Of a stretch of DNA of 22,977 bases, positions 15,511 through 21,832 are shown piece after piece. Both the position numbers and the translations under genes were made by a program. Origin of the DNA: a virus; IMG/VR virus record IMGVR_UViG_3300030019_000153, positions 1 to 22,977 of that record; one strand, written 5' to 3'. Below the pieces are notes generated by a model that was given only the letters and a program-made list of their open reading frames with translations, searched no databases and had not been told where the DNA came from. The number at the start of each line of letters is the position of its first letter. The first letter of the stretch is position 1.

Positions 15511-15590
15511 ATATCAAAAAATTAATTCGGCAGTTTTTAAGAGTTTTTTATTTATTTTTTATCCCCTTCATATTGCACCTATTAGCTTTT
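15490..15590 (-). ncRNA. Candidate small RNA (about 100 nt)
   Basis: Between an extended -10 promoter (TGCTATAAT) and an intrinsic terminator there is a stretch of about 100 bases with no useful ORF. Its predicted 5' end (ATATCAAAAA) is complementary to a segment just before the terminator (TTTTTGATAT), so the ends could form a closing stem. A seven-codon frame (MKGIKNK) with AGGTG ahead is the only reading frame. It could instead be a leader/attenuator of the 213-aa gene. Structure and promoter are seen; the RNA itself is inferred. Confidence 0.4.
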
Positions 15591-15651
15591 TGATATATTA
15601 TAGCATTTATGCGGCTTTTAAGAAATATCTAAAATTAATTCGGCAGTTTTT
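15518..15651. repeat. 21-bp perfect direct repeat flanking the cassette
   Basis: Bases 15518-15538 and 15631-15651 are identical over 21 bp (core TTAATTCGGCAGTTTTT), and both are preceded by ATATC nearby. The second copy contains the last codons and stop of the polymerase gene; the first is a non-coding duplicate 113 bp away. In addition AAAAGCCGC (15491-15499) and GCGGCTTTT (15611-15619) form an inverted repeat. The arrangement looks like a duplication or an inserted segment with target-site-like repeats. Confidence 0.8.
15597..15605 (-). promoter_or_regulatory. Extended -10 promoter (TGCTATAAT)
   Basis: A perfect TATAAT with the TG extension lies 30-38 bases after the polymerase stop codon on the minus strand. 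The -35 position (TTTCTT) is poor, as is common for extended -10 promoters. Transcription would start near 15590 and reach the terminator at 15490-15510. Confidence 0.5.
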
Positions 15652-18343
15652 TGAATTGATCTAAAAACTTAGTTTTATTTGTTTTATAAAGCATATTTAA
15701 AATCTTACGTGTATATTTAACATTTTTACCTTTTGTCAATTTACTAGCACCAACTCCAGTATCTATACCAAATGCAGTTTCAATTAATCTATTGATTGTT
15801 ACTACATTGGTAATTTTTATTTTATTTAACTGGCTAATAAAGTCTTCTGTTACTTTTAAATATTCTTCTAAATTGTCAAGACTAAGTGCTCGATTATGTT
15901 TGATATAATTATCATATTTATTAATTATCGTAATAAATTTCTGCATCTGTCTATTATTTGGTTTACCCACTAACTTAATAAAAAATTCATTTATAGGAAT
16001 AGATATAGAAGTAGAATTATTTTTTATATCATCTAAACATTCTTCTAACCAATTCATTGGACAAGTTAAATCGGAATTAATTCTTTGCTTAATTTTATTT
16101 TTACTTCGTTGTACTTGTTCAAAAGGAATTTCTTTTCCATCTTTTGTATATTTAATTTCTCTAGTATATTTCATAAAAGTCGGAAAATCTTTTTTCAAAG
16201 TAAGTATATCTCCAGTGGCAGTTATAAAATCTTTTGTACAAACCATAGACGGTAATCTACTTATTCTTGCAATTTCTTGTAAAGCATCTATTTCATATTC
16301 TCTTTTACAACTATCAATTACAACTTGAGCAAGTACACTAAGTATTACAAAATTATTATATAATTCTTTTAGTATTTGCTGATTAGGATGTTCTTTTGCA
16401 AGTTCTGTCCAATAATAAGTTATAGCTAATTGAGCTAAATTACTAGAATAACCAATTCCCATACGAGATTTAGAAAATTTATTATCCATCTCTGCATAAT
16501 CTGATTTAAGATTTTTATAAGTAATACCACTTTCTTTTAAATCATTTACTATTGTCTTATACTCTAAAAAACATCGTTTAGCATTTAACACAATAACAGG
16601 ATTATCAGTAGCTAAAATAAAATCTGAATCATAATCACATCCGTTCAACCGAGCTTGTATATCTGTATGAATTCCATTAACAGCTATAGTATTTCTACTT
16701 AGACAAATATATTTAGTTAGTCTATCACTACGTTGTTTATCAATATTAAACAAGTAGCAACAATTATTGGGACTATTATGTGGTGATCTAAATCCCGCTA
16801 AGAAAATTTCATTGTCAAATCTAGGTGTATAACATTCTATTGAATCGTGCCTTTGTTTAAATATTTCTCCTTTATCTCCCATTGCATATAACAATAATTC
16901 ATATGGATTACCACATATCGTTAAGTTATCTCCGTTAATAAATATTTTACCTTTACGCATACGTTTTACATATTGCTTAATGATATCAGTTTTTTCTCTT
17001 CTGAAAAAACTACAATTACTAAATTCATGATTTTGTTTATAAAGATCTGCAAGCATTTCATAATTATTAATTTCATTATTGTTCTTGCGTAAGAACTTTT
17101 CAAATTCATTATTATCAGTTTTTAATTTTTCAATATAAGTAACACTATCAGAAGCAATATATCTCATTTCTTCTTCGGTACAGGGTAATGTATTAACCAT
17201 CTGATAACTTAATTGTTGATTATTACCTAGTTTACTTATATGGTCTGTTTTTACTATTCCCCAGATATCTCCATCAGCATGTATTCTATCACACCAATAT
17301 TCATAAGGATTATCTCCCATTAAGTTCATAAACTTTTTCCACTTAATAGCATTATCTGTAGTAATCATTTTAATATCTTTTACAAAATGTAATTTACCAA
17401 ACATATCATGTATTTGATAAGTATTATAATCTAAATTATGTGAGCGACAATAATCTCTAAAAAATAATTGTAAGTTAGATCTAAACCCACAAGCTTTAAA
17501 TAAATGATTTCTAAGTAGAATGGTTGTATTAATAAATTCTGGTAAAATATTATTTTCTACTAAAGCCATTCCATCCCATAATGTACTTTTTATTTGTGTT
17601 TCTTTTTGAGTAACAATACAGTGTTTATTTTTATCTGCCATAACAACATTAGCAATAGCGGTAAAGAAAGAATCTTGATCTTTTAAAATTAAGATATCTT
17701 CAACCGGTATATGTATACTATCAATAATAGTAGATGTGGTTAAAGGAGCATAAGCAGACATTTCTACGATCTTTGCATTATCTTTATCCATTTTATCCCC
17801 AAGACCAATAGTAAGCCAATCATAAGCTTTCTTATATAACTTAGAATTAATAAACATTACCTGACCAAGTTTAGCTTTAGCGTTAGTACGAAATAACATT
17901 TCATAATGAATTGTAACATCATTAATCCACTTGTTTAATTCCTTATCAAATTTCTTATAAGTGATATCTACACCATGTTCATAAAAAGCTGTTCTAATTG
18001 CTTCTCGCTTTAATGGAGAATATAGTTCTTTCTTCTGTTCAATATTTTGTAAAGTATTTAAAACTCTTTTTTTGGTATCTTCATCTTGTACCTGTGATAG
18101 AAATCTAGTTAGACGTTTATATTCTGCATCATAATCTCTACTACCAAAATCATAATCCAAACAGATTATATCTCTAGTACTTTCTTTCTTATGAACACTT
18201 AATCCGTTACGTTGTAAAAAGAAGTTAAACAGACTGTTACTAAACATAGCATCAGTATAAGTGAAGTAATCTCTTATACCAAGATTCACATCATATATCA
18301 TACCAGCTGATATATTCTTAATTTTTAATCCATAAGTAGTCAC
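15635..18343 (-). CDS. Putative single-chain double-psi beta-barrel RNA polymerase (YonO/QDE-1-like)
   Basis: A 902-aa protein. The key motif is RLNGCDYDSDFILATDNP (565-582): D570-x-D572-x-D574 matches the metal-binding DxDGD loop of the second beta-barrel in cellular RNAP beta', QDE-1 and phage YonO, with Ser for Gly. Before it come GKIFINGDNLTICGNPYELL (465-484) and FLAGFRSPHNSPNN (514-527), the counterparts of the barrel entry and the RxP-H loop of beta'. The first barrel is suggested by TLWDGMALV (254-262) and LLRNHLFKACGFRSN (276-290), where Lys283 is the likely catalytic lysine of the beta-like barrel. The start is GTG at 18343-18341, six bases after GGAGG; an overlapping ATG is followed by a stop. 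It probably transcribes phage genes. The family fit is from motif order; activity is inferred. It ends in the duplicated repeat. Confidence 0.72.
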   Translation of the reverse strand: MTTYGLKIKNISAGMIYDVNLGIRDYFTYTDAMFSNSLFNFFLQRNGLSVHKKESTRDIICLDYDFGSRDYDAEYKRLTRFLSQVQDEDTKKRVLNTLQNIEQKKELYSPLKREAIRTAFYEHGVDITYKKFDKELNKWINDVTIHYEMLFRTNAKAKLGQVMFINSKLYKKAYDWLTIGLGDKMDKDNAKIVEMSAYAPLTTSTIIDSIHIPVEDILILKDQDSFFTAIANVVMADKNKHCIVTQKETQIKSTLWDGMALVENNILPEFINTTILLRNHLFKACGFRSNLQLFFRDYCRSHNLDYNTYQIHDMFGKLHFVKDIKMITTDNAIKWKKFMNLMGDNPYEYWCDRIHADGDIWGIVKTDHISKLGNNQQLSYQMVNTLPCTEEEMRYIASDSVTYIEKLKTDNNEFEKFLRKNNNEINNYEMLADLYKQNHEFSNCSFFRREKTDIIKQYVKRMRKGKIFINGDNLTICGNPYELLLYAMGDKGEIFKQRHDSIECYTPRFDNEIFLAGFRSPHNSPNNCCYLFNIDKQRSDRLTKYICLSRNTIAVNGIHTDIQARLNGCDYDSDFILATDNPVIVLNAKRCFLEYKTIVNDLKESGITYKNLKSDYAEMDNKFSKSRMGIGYSSNLAQLAITYYWTELAKEHPNQQILKELYNNFVILSVLAQVVIDSCKREYEIDALQEIARISRLPSMVCTKDFITATGDILTLKKDFPTFMKYTREIKYTKDGKEIPFEQVQRSKNKIKQRINSDLTCPMNWLEECLDDIKNNSTSISIPINEFFIKLVGKPNNRQMQKFITIINKYDNYIKHNRALSLDNLEEYLKVTEDFISQLNKIKITNVVTINRLIETAFGIDTGVGASKLTKGKNVKYTRKILNMLYKTNKTKFLDQFKKLPN

Positions 18344-18367
18344 ATTTTTCCTCCATCTAAATATAGT

Positions 18368-18396
18368 TTTTTAAAATTTACAAGTTTTGATGTCAA
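18368..18396 (-). promoter_or_regulatory. Promoter candidate for the polymerase gene
   Basis: On the minus strand TTGACA (18396-18391) is a perfect -35, followed after 17 bases by TAAAAA (18373-18368), a four-of-six -10. It ends 24 bases before the GTG start of the 902-aa gene, leaving a short leader with the GGAGG site. Confidence 0.5.
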
Positions 18397-18478
18397 AATT
18401 CCTTTATTTTACGGTAAATGTTATCACTAAAATTTTACTTATATTTACCCAATGCATAGCCAGCTACAAGGCATCTAG

Positions 18479-18514
18479 TATTAACTATAATATTAACTAT
18501 AATATTAACTATTA
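18479..18514. repeat. Three tandem 12-bp iterons
   Basis: TATTAACTA begins at 18479, 18491 and 18503 with a unit length of 12 bp (TATTAACTATAA; the third copy diverges at its last bases). Phase and identity are exact in the nine-base core. Iterons of this kind bind replication initiators or repressors. Confidence 0.7.
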
Positions 18515-18577
18515 ATAACGATTATATAATAAAAGATATAATAATAAAACATAATATATATAATAAGAAAATTGTTC

Positions 18578-18618
18578 TATGTGGACGTAGTTTTGCGAAG
18601 CAAAAGTACGTTTACATA
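18578..18618. other. Long hairpin with 19-position stem
   Basis: Bases 18578-18596 pair with 18600-18618 around a GAA loop. The inner part TTTTGC/GCAAAA and ACGTA/TACGT are perfect; one G-G mismatch (18590/18606) and two G-U pairs (plus-strand RNA) interrupt the rest. This is the longest stem in the window. There is no T-tract, so termination is unlikely; a structured RNA or an origin cruciform is possible. Confidence 0.65.
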
Positions 18619-18623
18619 AACAT

Positions 18624-18675
18624 TTAACCGCGAACGAATGAACACACGACAGTGTGGAATGAGAGAGCGAGTTAA
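18624..18675. other. Nested stem-loop element
   Basis: TTAAC (18624-18628) pairs with GTTAA (18671-18675), then CGC with GCG past one bulged base. Inside, CACAC (18643-18647) and GTGTG (18652-18656) form a hairpin with loop GACA. The segment is visibly more GC-rich than its surroundings and contains GAATGA repeats. Together with the preceding hairpin it looks like a folded RNA or a protein-binding DNA element. Confidence 0.5.
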
Positions 18676-18757
18676 ATATAATAAAAGATATAATAATAGA
18701 GAGAGTTAATTATATAAGTATTTAATCTTTTAATATATAAGTAAATTAATATTTTAT

Positions 18758-18784
18758 ATTATATTATAACATTTATAATATAAT
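18758..18784. other. A/T-only 11-bp inverted repeat
   Basis: ATTATATTATA at 18758-18768 is exactly complementary to 18774-18784, with a five-base spacer. The whole element is A/T except one base, suitable for duplex unwinding or cruciform formation. Confidence 0.55.
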
Positions 18785-18830
18785 TGAGAAAAGATACAAT
18801 AGTTAAAATTATTAGTCATATAATCTTTTG

Positions 18831-18863
18831 ACTTATAGATATAAGTAACTCATGAAAATGAGT
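18831..18863. other. Two adjacent palindromes after the regulator gene
   Basis: ACTTATA/TATAAGT (18831-18846, spacer GA) is followed by ACTCAT/ATGAGT with a GAAA tetraloop on the plus strand (18848-18863). They lie just past the stop codon of the 307-aa gene and may be its operator-like sites or the 3' end structure of its mRNA. Confidence 0.4.
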
Positions 18864-18881
18864 GGTAATAATATAACCTTT

Positions 18882-19805
18882 TTACCTTTTTATATATTTG
18901 TCTATTAAATTATATAAAAACTCCATATCATAATCTATTTGTTCTCCTTTTTTATTTATAAAAGACGTATGTTGCTCTATATATGCTTTAAATTTATTAA
19001 TGAACATATCATTTAATATTTGTTGATATTCATTTATTTTTTCTTTATCTAATTTTTGTACATCTCTATTTAATAATCTAATTTTCATACAAGAAAATAT
19101 AGTATCATATTTAGAAAAGAAATTTTTATATTGAATTACTTTATTATGAAAAATTACTTCACAATAATTATTAAGTCCTAAACTCTTTAACGCTAATTGT
19201 TCTATTTCATATATTTCTTCTAATTCCATTTCACTTGCAACATGATTATTTATCATATAGGTATTATATATTTCTATAATTCCTTGTCGTTCCATTTTAT
19301 GTAACGCATATTTTATAAAAGTATTAAATCTATTAAAAAGTAAATTAGTAAAATGTCTGGTTTCAAAAATTTTTTCTTCTTTACTTAAATTATGACTTTG
19401 ATAATTAATATTTATTATTCCCAATAATTTTGCTATATCGGTAACAGTATAACATTTATCTTCTAATACATTACATAAAATTGGTATTGTATATGATACA
19501 TAACATTTTCTTATATGTTGTACTTTCTTCTTTTCTTTTTTTTCCTTTTCTTTCTTTTTAATTTCTGGTTGTAATTCATATATATCTTTTACTGTAAGTT
19601 GTTGCCCTGAATATCCTAACATTACTACTGAATTAATTATTCTTAATTGCGCCGCTTTAGAACAAGATTTTCCTAATGGAATATTAAGATAATTACATAA
19701 TTCTTTATAATTCTTAAATACTTGTCCTACATATAATAAATGTCTTATTTTTTTTCTTTCCTCTTTTTTTTGTTCTGCTGATAATTTACTACTTCTAATG
19801 TTCAT
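18882..19805 (-). CDS. Putative DNA-binding regulator or replication initiator
   Basis: A 307-aa protein. Residues about 20-80 (LYVGQVFKNYKELCNYLNIP, SKAAQLRIINSVVMLGY, VKDIYELQP) match a small winged-helix-like N-terminal domain I know from regulatory and replication proteins of Firmicutes phages and mobile elements. A highly basic linker follows (KKKEKEKKEKKKVQHIRK, about 83-100). Then comes a second helical region starting ILCNVLEDKCYTVTDIAKLLGI (110-131), which reads as another helix-turn-helix, with a charged helical C-terminus. The gene is driven by a near-consensus promoter and faces the plus-strand operon; the repeat-rich tract lies just downstream. Initiator of replication or transcription regulator cannot be separated. 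The ATG is 12 bases after AAGGAG, with a better placed minicistron start between (see findings). Confidence 0.6.
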   Translation of the reverse strand: MNIRSSKLSAEQKKEERKKIRHLLYVGQVFKNYKELCNYLNIPLGKSCSKAAQLRIINSVVMLGYSGQQLTVKDIYELQPEIKKKEKEKKEKKKVQHIRKCYVSYTIPILCNVLEDKCYTVTDIAKLLGIININYQSHNLSKEEKIFETRHFTNLLFNRFNTFIKYALHKMERQGIIEIYNTYMINNHVASEMELEEIYEIEQLALKSLGLNNYCEVIFHNKVIQYKNFFSKYDTIFSCMKIRLLNRDVQKLDKEKINEYQQILNDMFINKFKAYIEQHTSFINKKGEQIDYDMEFLYNLIDKYIKR

Positions 19806-19853
19806 GTTTCATTTTTTCTCCTTTTTATTTATACAAAACTTGTTTGTGAACTA

Positions 19854-19882
19854 ATTCTATCATATTTTAATTAGAAAGTCAA
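19854..19882 (-). promoter_or_regulatory. Leftward promoter of the divergent control region
   Basis: On the minus strand TTGACT (19882-19877) and TAGAAT (19859-19854) are separated by exactly 17 bases, five of six matches each to the sigma-A consensus. It would start transcription near 19847, about 40 bases before the regulator gene. Confidence 0.8.
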
Positions 19883-19900
19883 GTAAAAGTTATAAAAAGT

Positions 19901-19936
19901 ATTACTTACTTATATAATAAAATATTAATAAGTAAT
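19901..19936. promoter_or_regulatory. Inverted repeat between divergent promoters, operator candidate
   Basis: ATTACTTA (19901-19908) and TAAGTAAT (19929-19936) are perfect complements separated by 20 bases, lying between the two -35 elements. The 28-bp centre-to-centre distance places the half-sites roughly on the same DNA face. It is a plausible site for the adjacent regulator. Confidence 0.45.
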
Positions 19937-19968
19937 GCAAAAATTATTAAAAATATTTCTTTTTTCTC

Positions 19969-19997
19969 TTGACATTTATATATTAATATGATAAAAT
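19969..19997 (+). promoter_or_regulatory. Rightward promoter of the divergent control region
   Basis: TTGACA (19969-19974, perfect) and TAAAAT (19992-19997, five of six) with a 17-base spacer. Transcription would start about 20004, 33 bases before the first start codon of the plus-strand operon. Confidence 0.85.
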
Positions 19998-20036
19998 TAA
20001 CTTAACAATAAAACGAAAGAAAGAGAGGAAACTTAT

Positions 20037-20144
20037 ATGCAATTATTCTTATTTTTAATTTTTTTATTTCTATTAATTGTATGTCCACCTTTAGGATTTG
20101 GTTTATTACTTATAGTATTAGCTTATAAAATTTTTTGTAAATAA
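20037..20144 (+). CDS. 35-aa membrane peptide, first gene of the plus-strand operon
   Basis: An ATG at 20037 with AGAGAGG about eight bases ahead opens 35 codons: MQLFLFLIFLFLLIVCPPLG, then FGLLLIVLAYKIFCK. The peptide is almost wholly hydrophobic, with two possible short membrane spans split by a PPLG turn and a lysine-containing C-terminus. It is the first gene after a near-consensus promoter and is followed 11 bases later by the next gene with its own AAGGAG. No function is recognised; small early phage membrane peptides can affect host division, superinfection or lysis timing, but nothing here decides among them. Confidence 0.65.
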   Translation: MQLFLFLIFLFLLIVCPPLGFGLLLIVLAYKIFCK

Positions 20145-20155
20145 GGAGAATAGTA

Positions 20156-20689
20156 ATGTCAGCAAAACCAGATTTTAATATATTAATAGAAACTTATAGA
20201 GGTCAACCAGTTATTAGTTTATTTGAAGTATCTATTATTACTGGTATGACATATAAAACTATTAAAGAAGCCGCAGAATTTTTACAATACTTATTTCAAG
20301 GAGAAGATCATTTTCATATTTTTAAATGTAAATTAGATGGTATCAATGTTAATAATTTAAAATATAAAGTAATTATTGATTATTACTATGCTGATTTCAC
20401 TGGAGCTTTAATGATTATAAAATTATGTAAAAACAAGTACGCTAAATATATTGAAGATCGTTATCTAAAAACATTTCAAGAAGCAGTAAGTCATATAAAA
20501 ACTTTAAAAGAAGTTGATAGAACCAATTTTAAATTACTTGGACGTGGAGAGGGACATAGATTTTTTAGAACTCAAGATTATATAGAGACAAAAGAAAAAG
20601 CAACAAGAGAAAAAATCATATGGAGTACTAAAGGACATAGTGGTTGGTCTTATACAGAAAAATCTTTTACGGAGATGACAAAAGAGTGA
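20156..20689 (+). CDS. Possible Rha/ORF6N-like antirepressor-type protein
   Basis: A 177-aa protein with AAGGAG seven bases ahead of the ATG. The N-terminal half reads like the DNA-binding domain of phage antirepressors of the Rha/ORF6N/BRO type: VISLFEVSIITGMTYKTI (residues 19-36, helix-turn-helix-like), DHFHIFKCKLDG, then YYADFTGALMIIKLCKNKYA and YIEDRYLKTFQEAVSHIK. The last forms match the typical end of that domain. The C-terminal third is basic, with LLGRGEGHRFFRTQDYIETK, and is not recognised. The stop codon overlaps the GTG start of the next gene. The assignment is low-confidence and rests on pattern order only; it could be an unrelated early protein. Confidence 0.55.
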   Translation: MSAKPDFNILIETYRGQPVISLFEVSIITGMTYKTIKEAAEFLQYLFQGEDHFHIFKCKLDGINVNNLKYKVIIDYYYADFTGALMIIKLCKNKYAKYIEDRYLKTFQEAVSHIKTLKEVDRTNFKLLGRGEGHRFFRTQDYIETKEKATREKIIWSTKGHSGWSYTEKSFTEMTKE

Positions 20690-21012
20690 ATTTAGAAGAA
20701 AATATTATTAAAGAAATTGGTAAAAAATCTTTACAATTATTTCAAGCAAGTCTATGTGCTAGTATAGATATAGAAGAATATTCTTGGTCTTATGATACTT
20801 TAAATAAATTAGTATATAATTTAGATAAAGAGAAATATAGCAGATATAGAACACCTACTGTAAATAAAAACTTTTATGAATTAACTTGTAATATAATGTA
20901 TTTAATTAAATTATCTGGAAACAATATTATTCAGGTAACTATATATAAAGATAATAATAATAAAATATGTGATTGGAAACACATTAAACTTACTTTTTTT
21001 AGGAAAAAATAA
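20686..21012 (+). CDS. N-terminal part of a frameshifted BCS1-like AAA+ ATPase
   Basis: I start this at GTG 20686, which overlaps the previous stop by four bases (GTGA), rather than at an ATG 42 bases upstream inside the preceding gene. The 108-aa product ends IKLTFFRKK at a stop just past a run of seven T (20994-21000). In the next reading frame the sequence continues GKNKYRLREIILRKV and on into an AAA+ domain, so removing one T would give a continuous protein of about 356 aa. The segment NNIIQVTIYKDNNNKICDWKHIKLTF looks like the beta-rich N-terminal domain of BCS1-type ATPases. I treat it as the first half of one gene, broken by mutation, sequence error or programmed frameshift. Confidence 0.65.
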   Translation: MNLEENIIKEIGKKSLQLFQASLCASIDIEEYSWSYDTLNKLVYNLDKEKYSRYRTPTVNKNFYELTCNIMYLIKLSGNNIIQVTIYKDNNNKICDWKHIKLTFFRKK

Positions 21013-21757
21013 ATATAGACTTAGAGAAATTATTTTACGCAAAGTATTAAATGATAAAAATAAAAATGAAATTAAAGTTAAATATCTTGGAGAAAAAGTA
21101 ATTAATTATACTATTAAACCACATGATTTTAAAAATATGGTACTTAAATCAGAAATAAAAGATAGAATTATTAATGGATTGACTTATTGGAATGAAAAGA
21201 AAGAATGGTATAAATCGCATCAACTTGTACATAAAATAGGTGTTCTTCTATATGGTAAACCCGGAACAGGTAAATCTACAATAGCTAGATGTATTAGTAA
21301 TATGTTTGATAATGCTACTATACTTGTTATTAATCCTAATGATATTATGATATCTGTAGCAAAGATATTAGAGGAAAGAAAAAAGAGTATTGGAAAACTT
21401 ATTATACTTATTGAAGATTTTGATATGTATTTTTATGATAGAAGTAAACAAGAAACGGAAGAAACAAAGAAAAAAGCTAATAATCAAAATGTTCTTTTTC
21501 AAATACTTGATGGAGTGTATTCAACAGAAGATACAATCTATATCGCTACTACTAATTATAAAGATAAAATTAATGCTGGAATGATTAGATATGGAAGTTT
21601 TGATATTCAAGAAGAAATAGGATACTTTGATAAAGATATGTGTGATCAATTTTGTATTATGATGAATACTAAATTAGATACAGAATATCCATCAGAATTA
21701 GTAGAACCTGCATGGTTACAAGGTAAAATAATGGAATTAAATAGTAAAAAACAATAA
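20969..21757 (+). CDS. BCS1-like AAA+ ATPase (C-terminal part, frameshifted)
   Basis: This frame carries the ATPase: Walker A GKPGTGKS (96-103 counted from the GTG at 20969), Walker B LIILIEDFD (144-152), sensor 1 IYIATTN (190-196) and the Arg-containing MIRYGSFD (205-212), matching the RPGRxD loop of BCS1 with the second Arg replaced by Ser. The GTG and the first codons overlap the preceding frame and have no ribosome site, and the first internal ATG (21137) has none either. Expression therefore most likely depends on the upstream frame, by a +1 shift near 20994-21006. BCS1-like ATPases remodel or translocate proteins; the phage substrate is unknown. The operon next encodes a DNA methyltransferase. 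Confidence 0.75.
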   Translation: MIGNTLNLLFLGKNKYRLREIILRKVLNDKNKNEIKVKYLGEKVINYTIKPHDFKNMVLKSEIKDRIINGLTYWNEKKEWYKSHQLVHKIGVLLYGKPGTGKSTIARCISNMFDNATILVINPNDIMISVAKILEERKKSIGKLIILIEDFDMYFYDRSKQETEETKKKANNQNVLFQILDGVYSTEDTIYIATTNYKDKINAGMIRYGSFDIQEEIGYFDKDMCDQFCIMMNTKLDTEYPSELVEPAWLQGKIMELNSKKQ

Positions 21758-21832
21758 AAAATATATATTTTTATGTAAAAACTATTAAAAAACTATTAAA
21801 AAGTATATAAAAACAAGGAAAAAAGGATAAAA
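21758..21832 (+). other. Short A/T-rich gap with repeated AACTATTAAAA
   Basis: Seventy-five bases between ATPase stop and methyltransferase start contain two adjacent copies of AACTATTAAAA and a related third, then the AAGGA ribosome site. No gene or terminator is seen. Confidence 0.5.

Larger units (their letters stand above)
18524..18698. repeat. 23-bp perfect direct repeat pair flanking the structured core
   Basis: Bases 18524-18546 and 18676-18698 are identical (core AATAAAAGATATAATAATA), 152 bp apart. The intervening segment is the GC-richer hairpin region. Similar flanking repeats also surround the other short cassette at 15518-15651. Confidence 0.75.
18344..18881. other. Repeat-rich non-coding tract, candidate replication origin
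   Basis: These 538 bases hold no credible gene. They contain three 12-bp iterons, a 23-bp direct repeat pair, several long inverted repeats and long A/T-only stretches around a distinctly more GC-rich, highly structured core at 18578-18675. The tract lies immediately downstream of a gene for a likely DNA-binding protein. Iterons beside an initiator gene and an AT-rich unwinding region are the usual layout of a theta-type origin. No sequence identity to a known origin is claimed. Confidence 0.5.

Noticed and set aside
15326-15664. 112-aa plus-strand hydrophobic frame
   Set aside because: It overlaps antisense the HU-like gene start, the terminator and the polymerase 3' end; hydrophobicity comes from reading A-rich coding DNA backwards.
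18479-18698. CRISPR-like array
   Set aside because: The repeats are tandem 12-bp iterons and one repeat pair without regular unique spacers; no cas genes are present.
21390-21584. 64-aa frame inside the ATPase
   Set aside because: It is a different frame of the clear Walker B and sensor region, with Lys/Ile/Leu-only composition.
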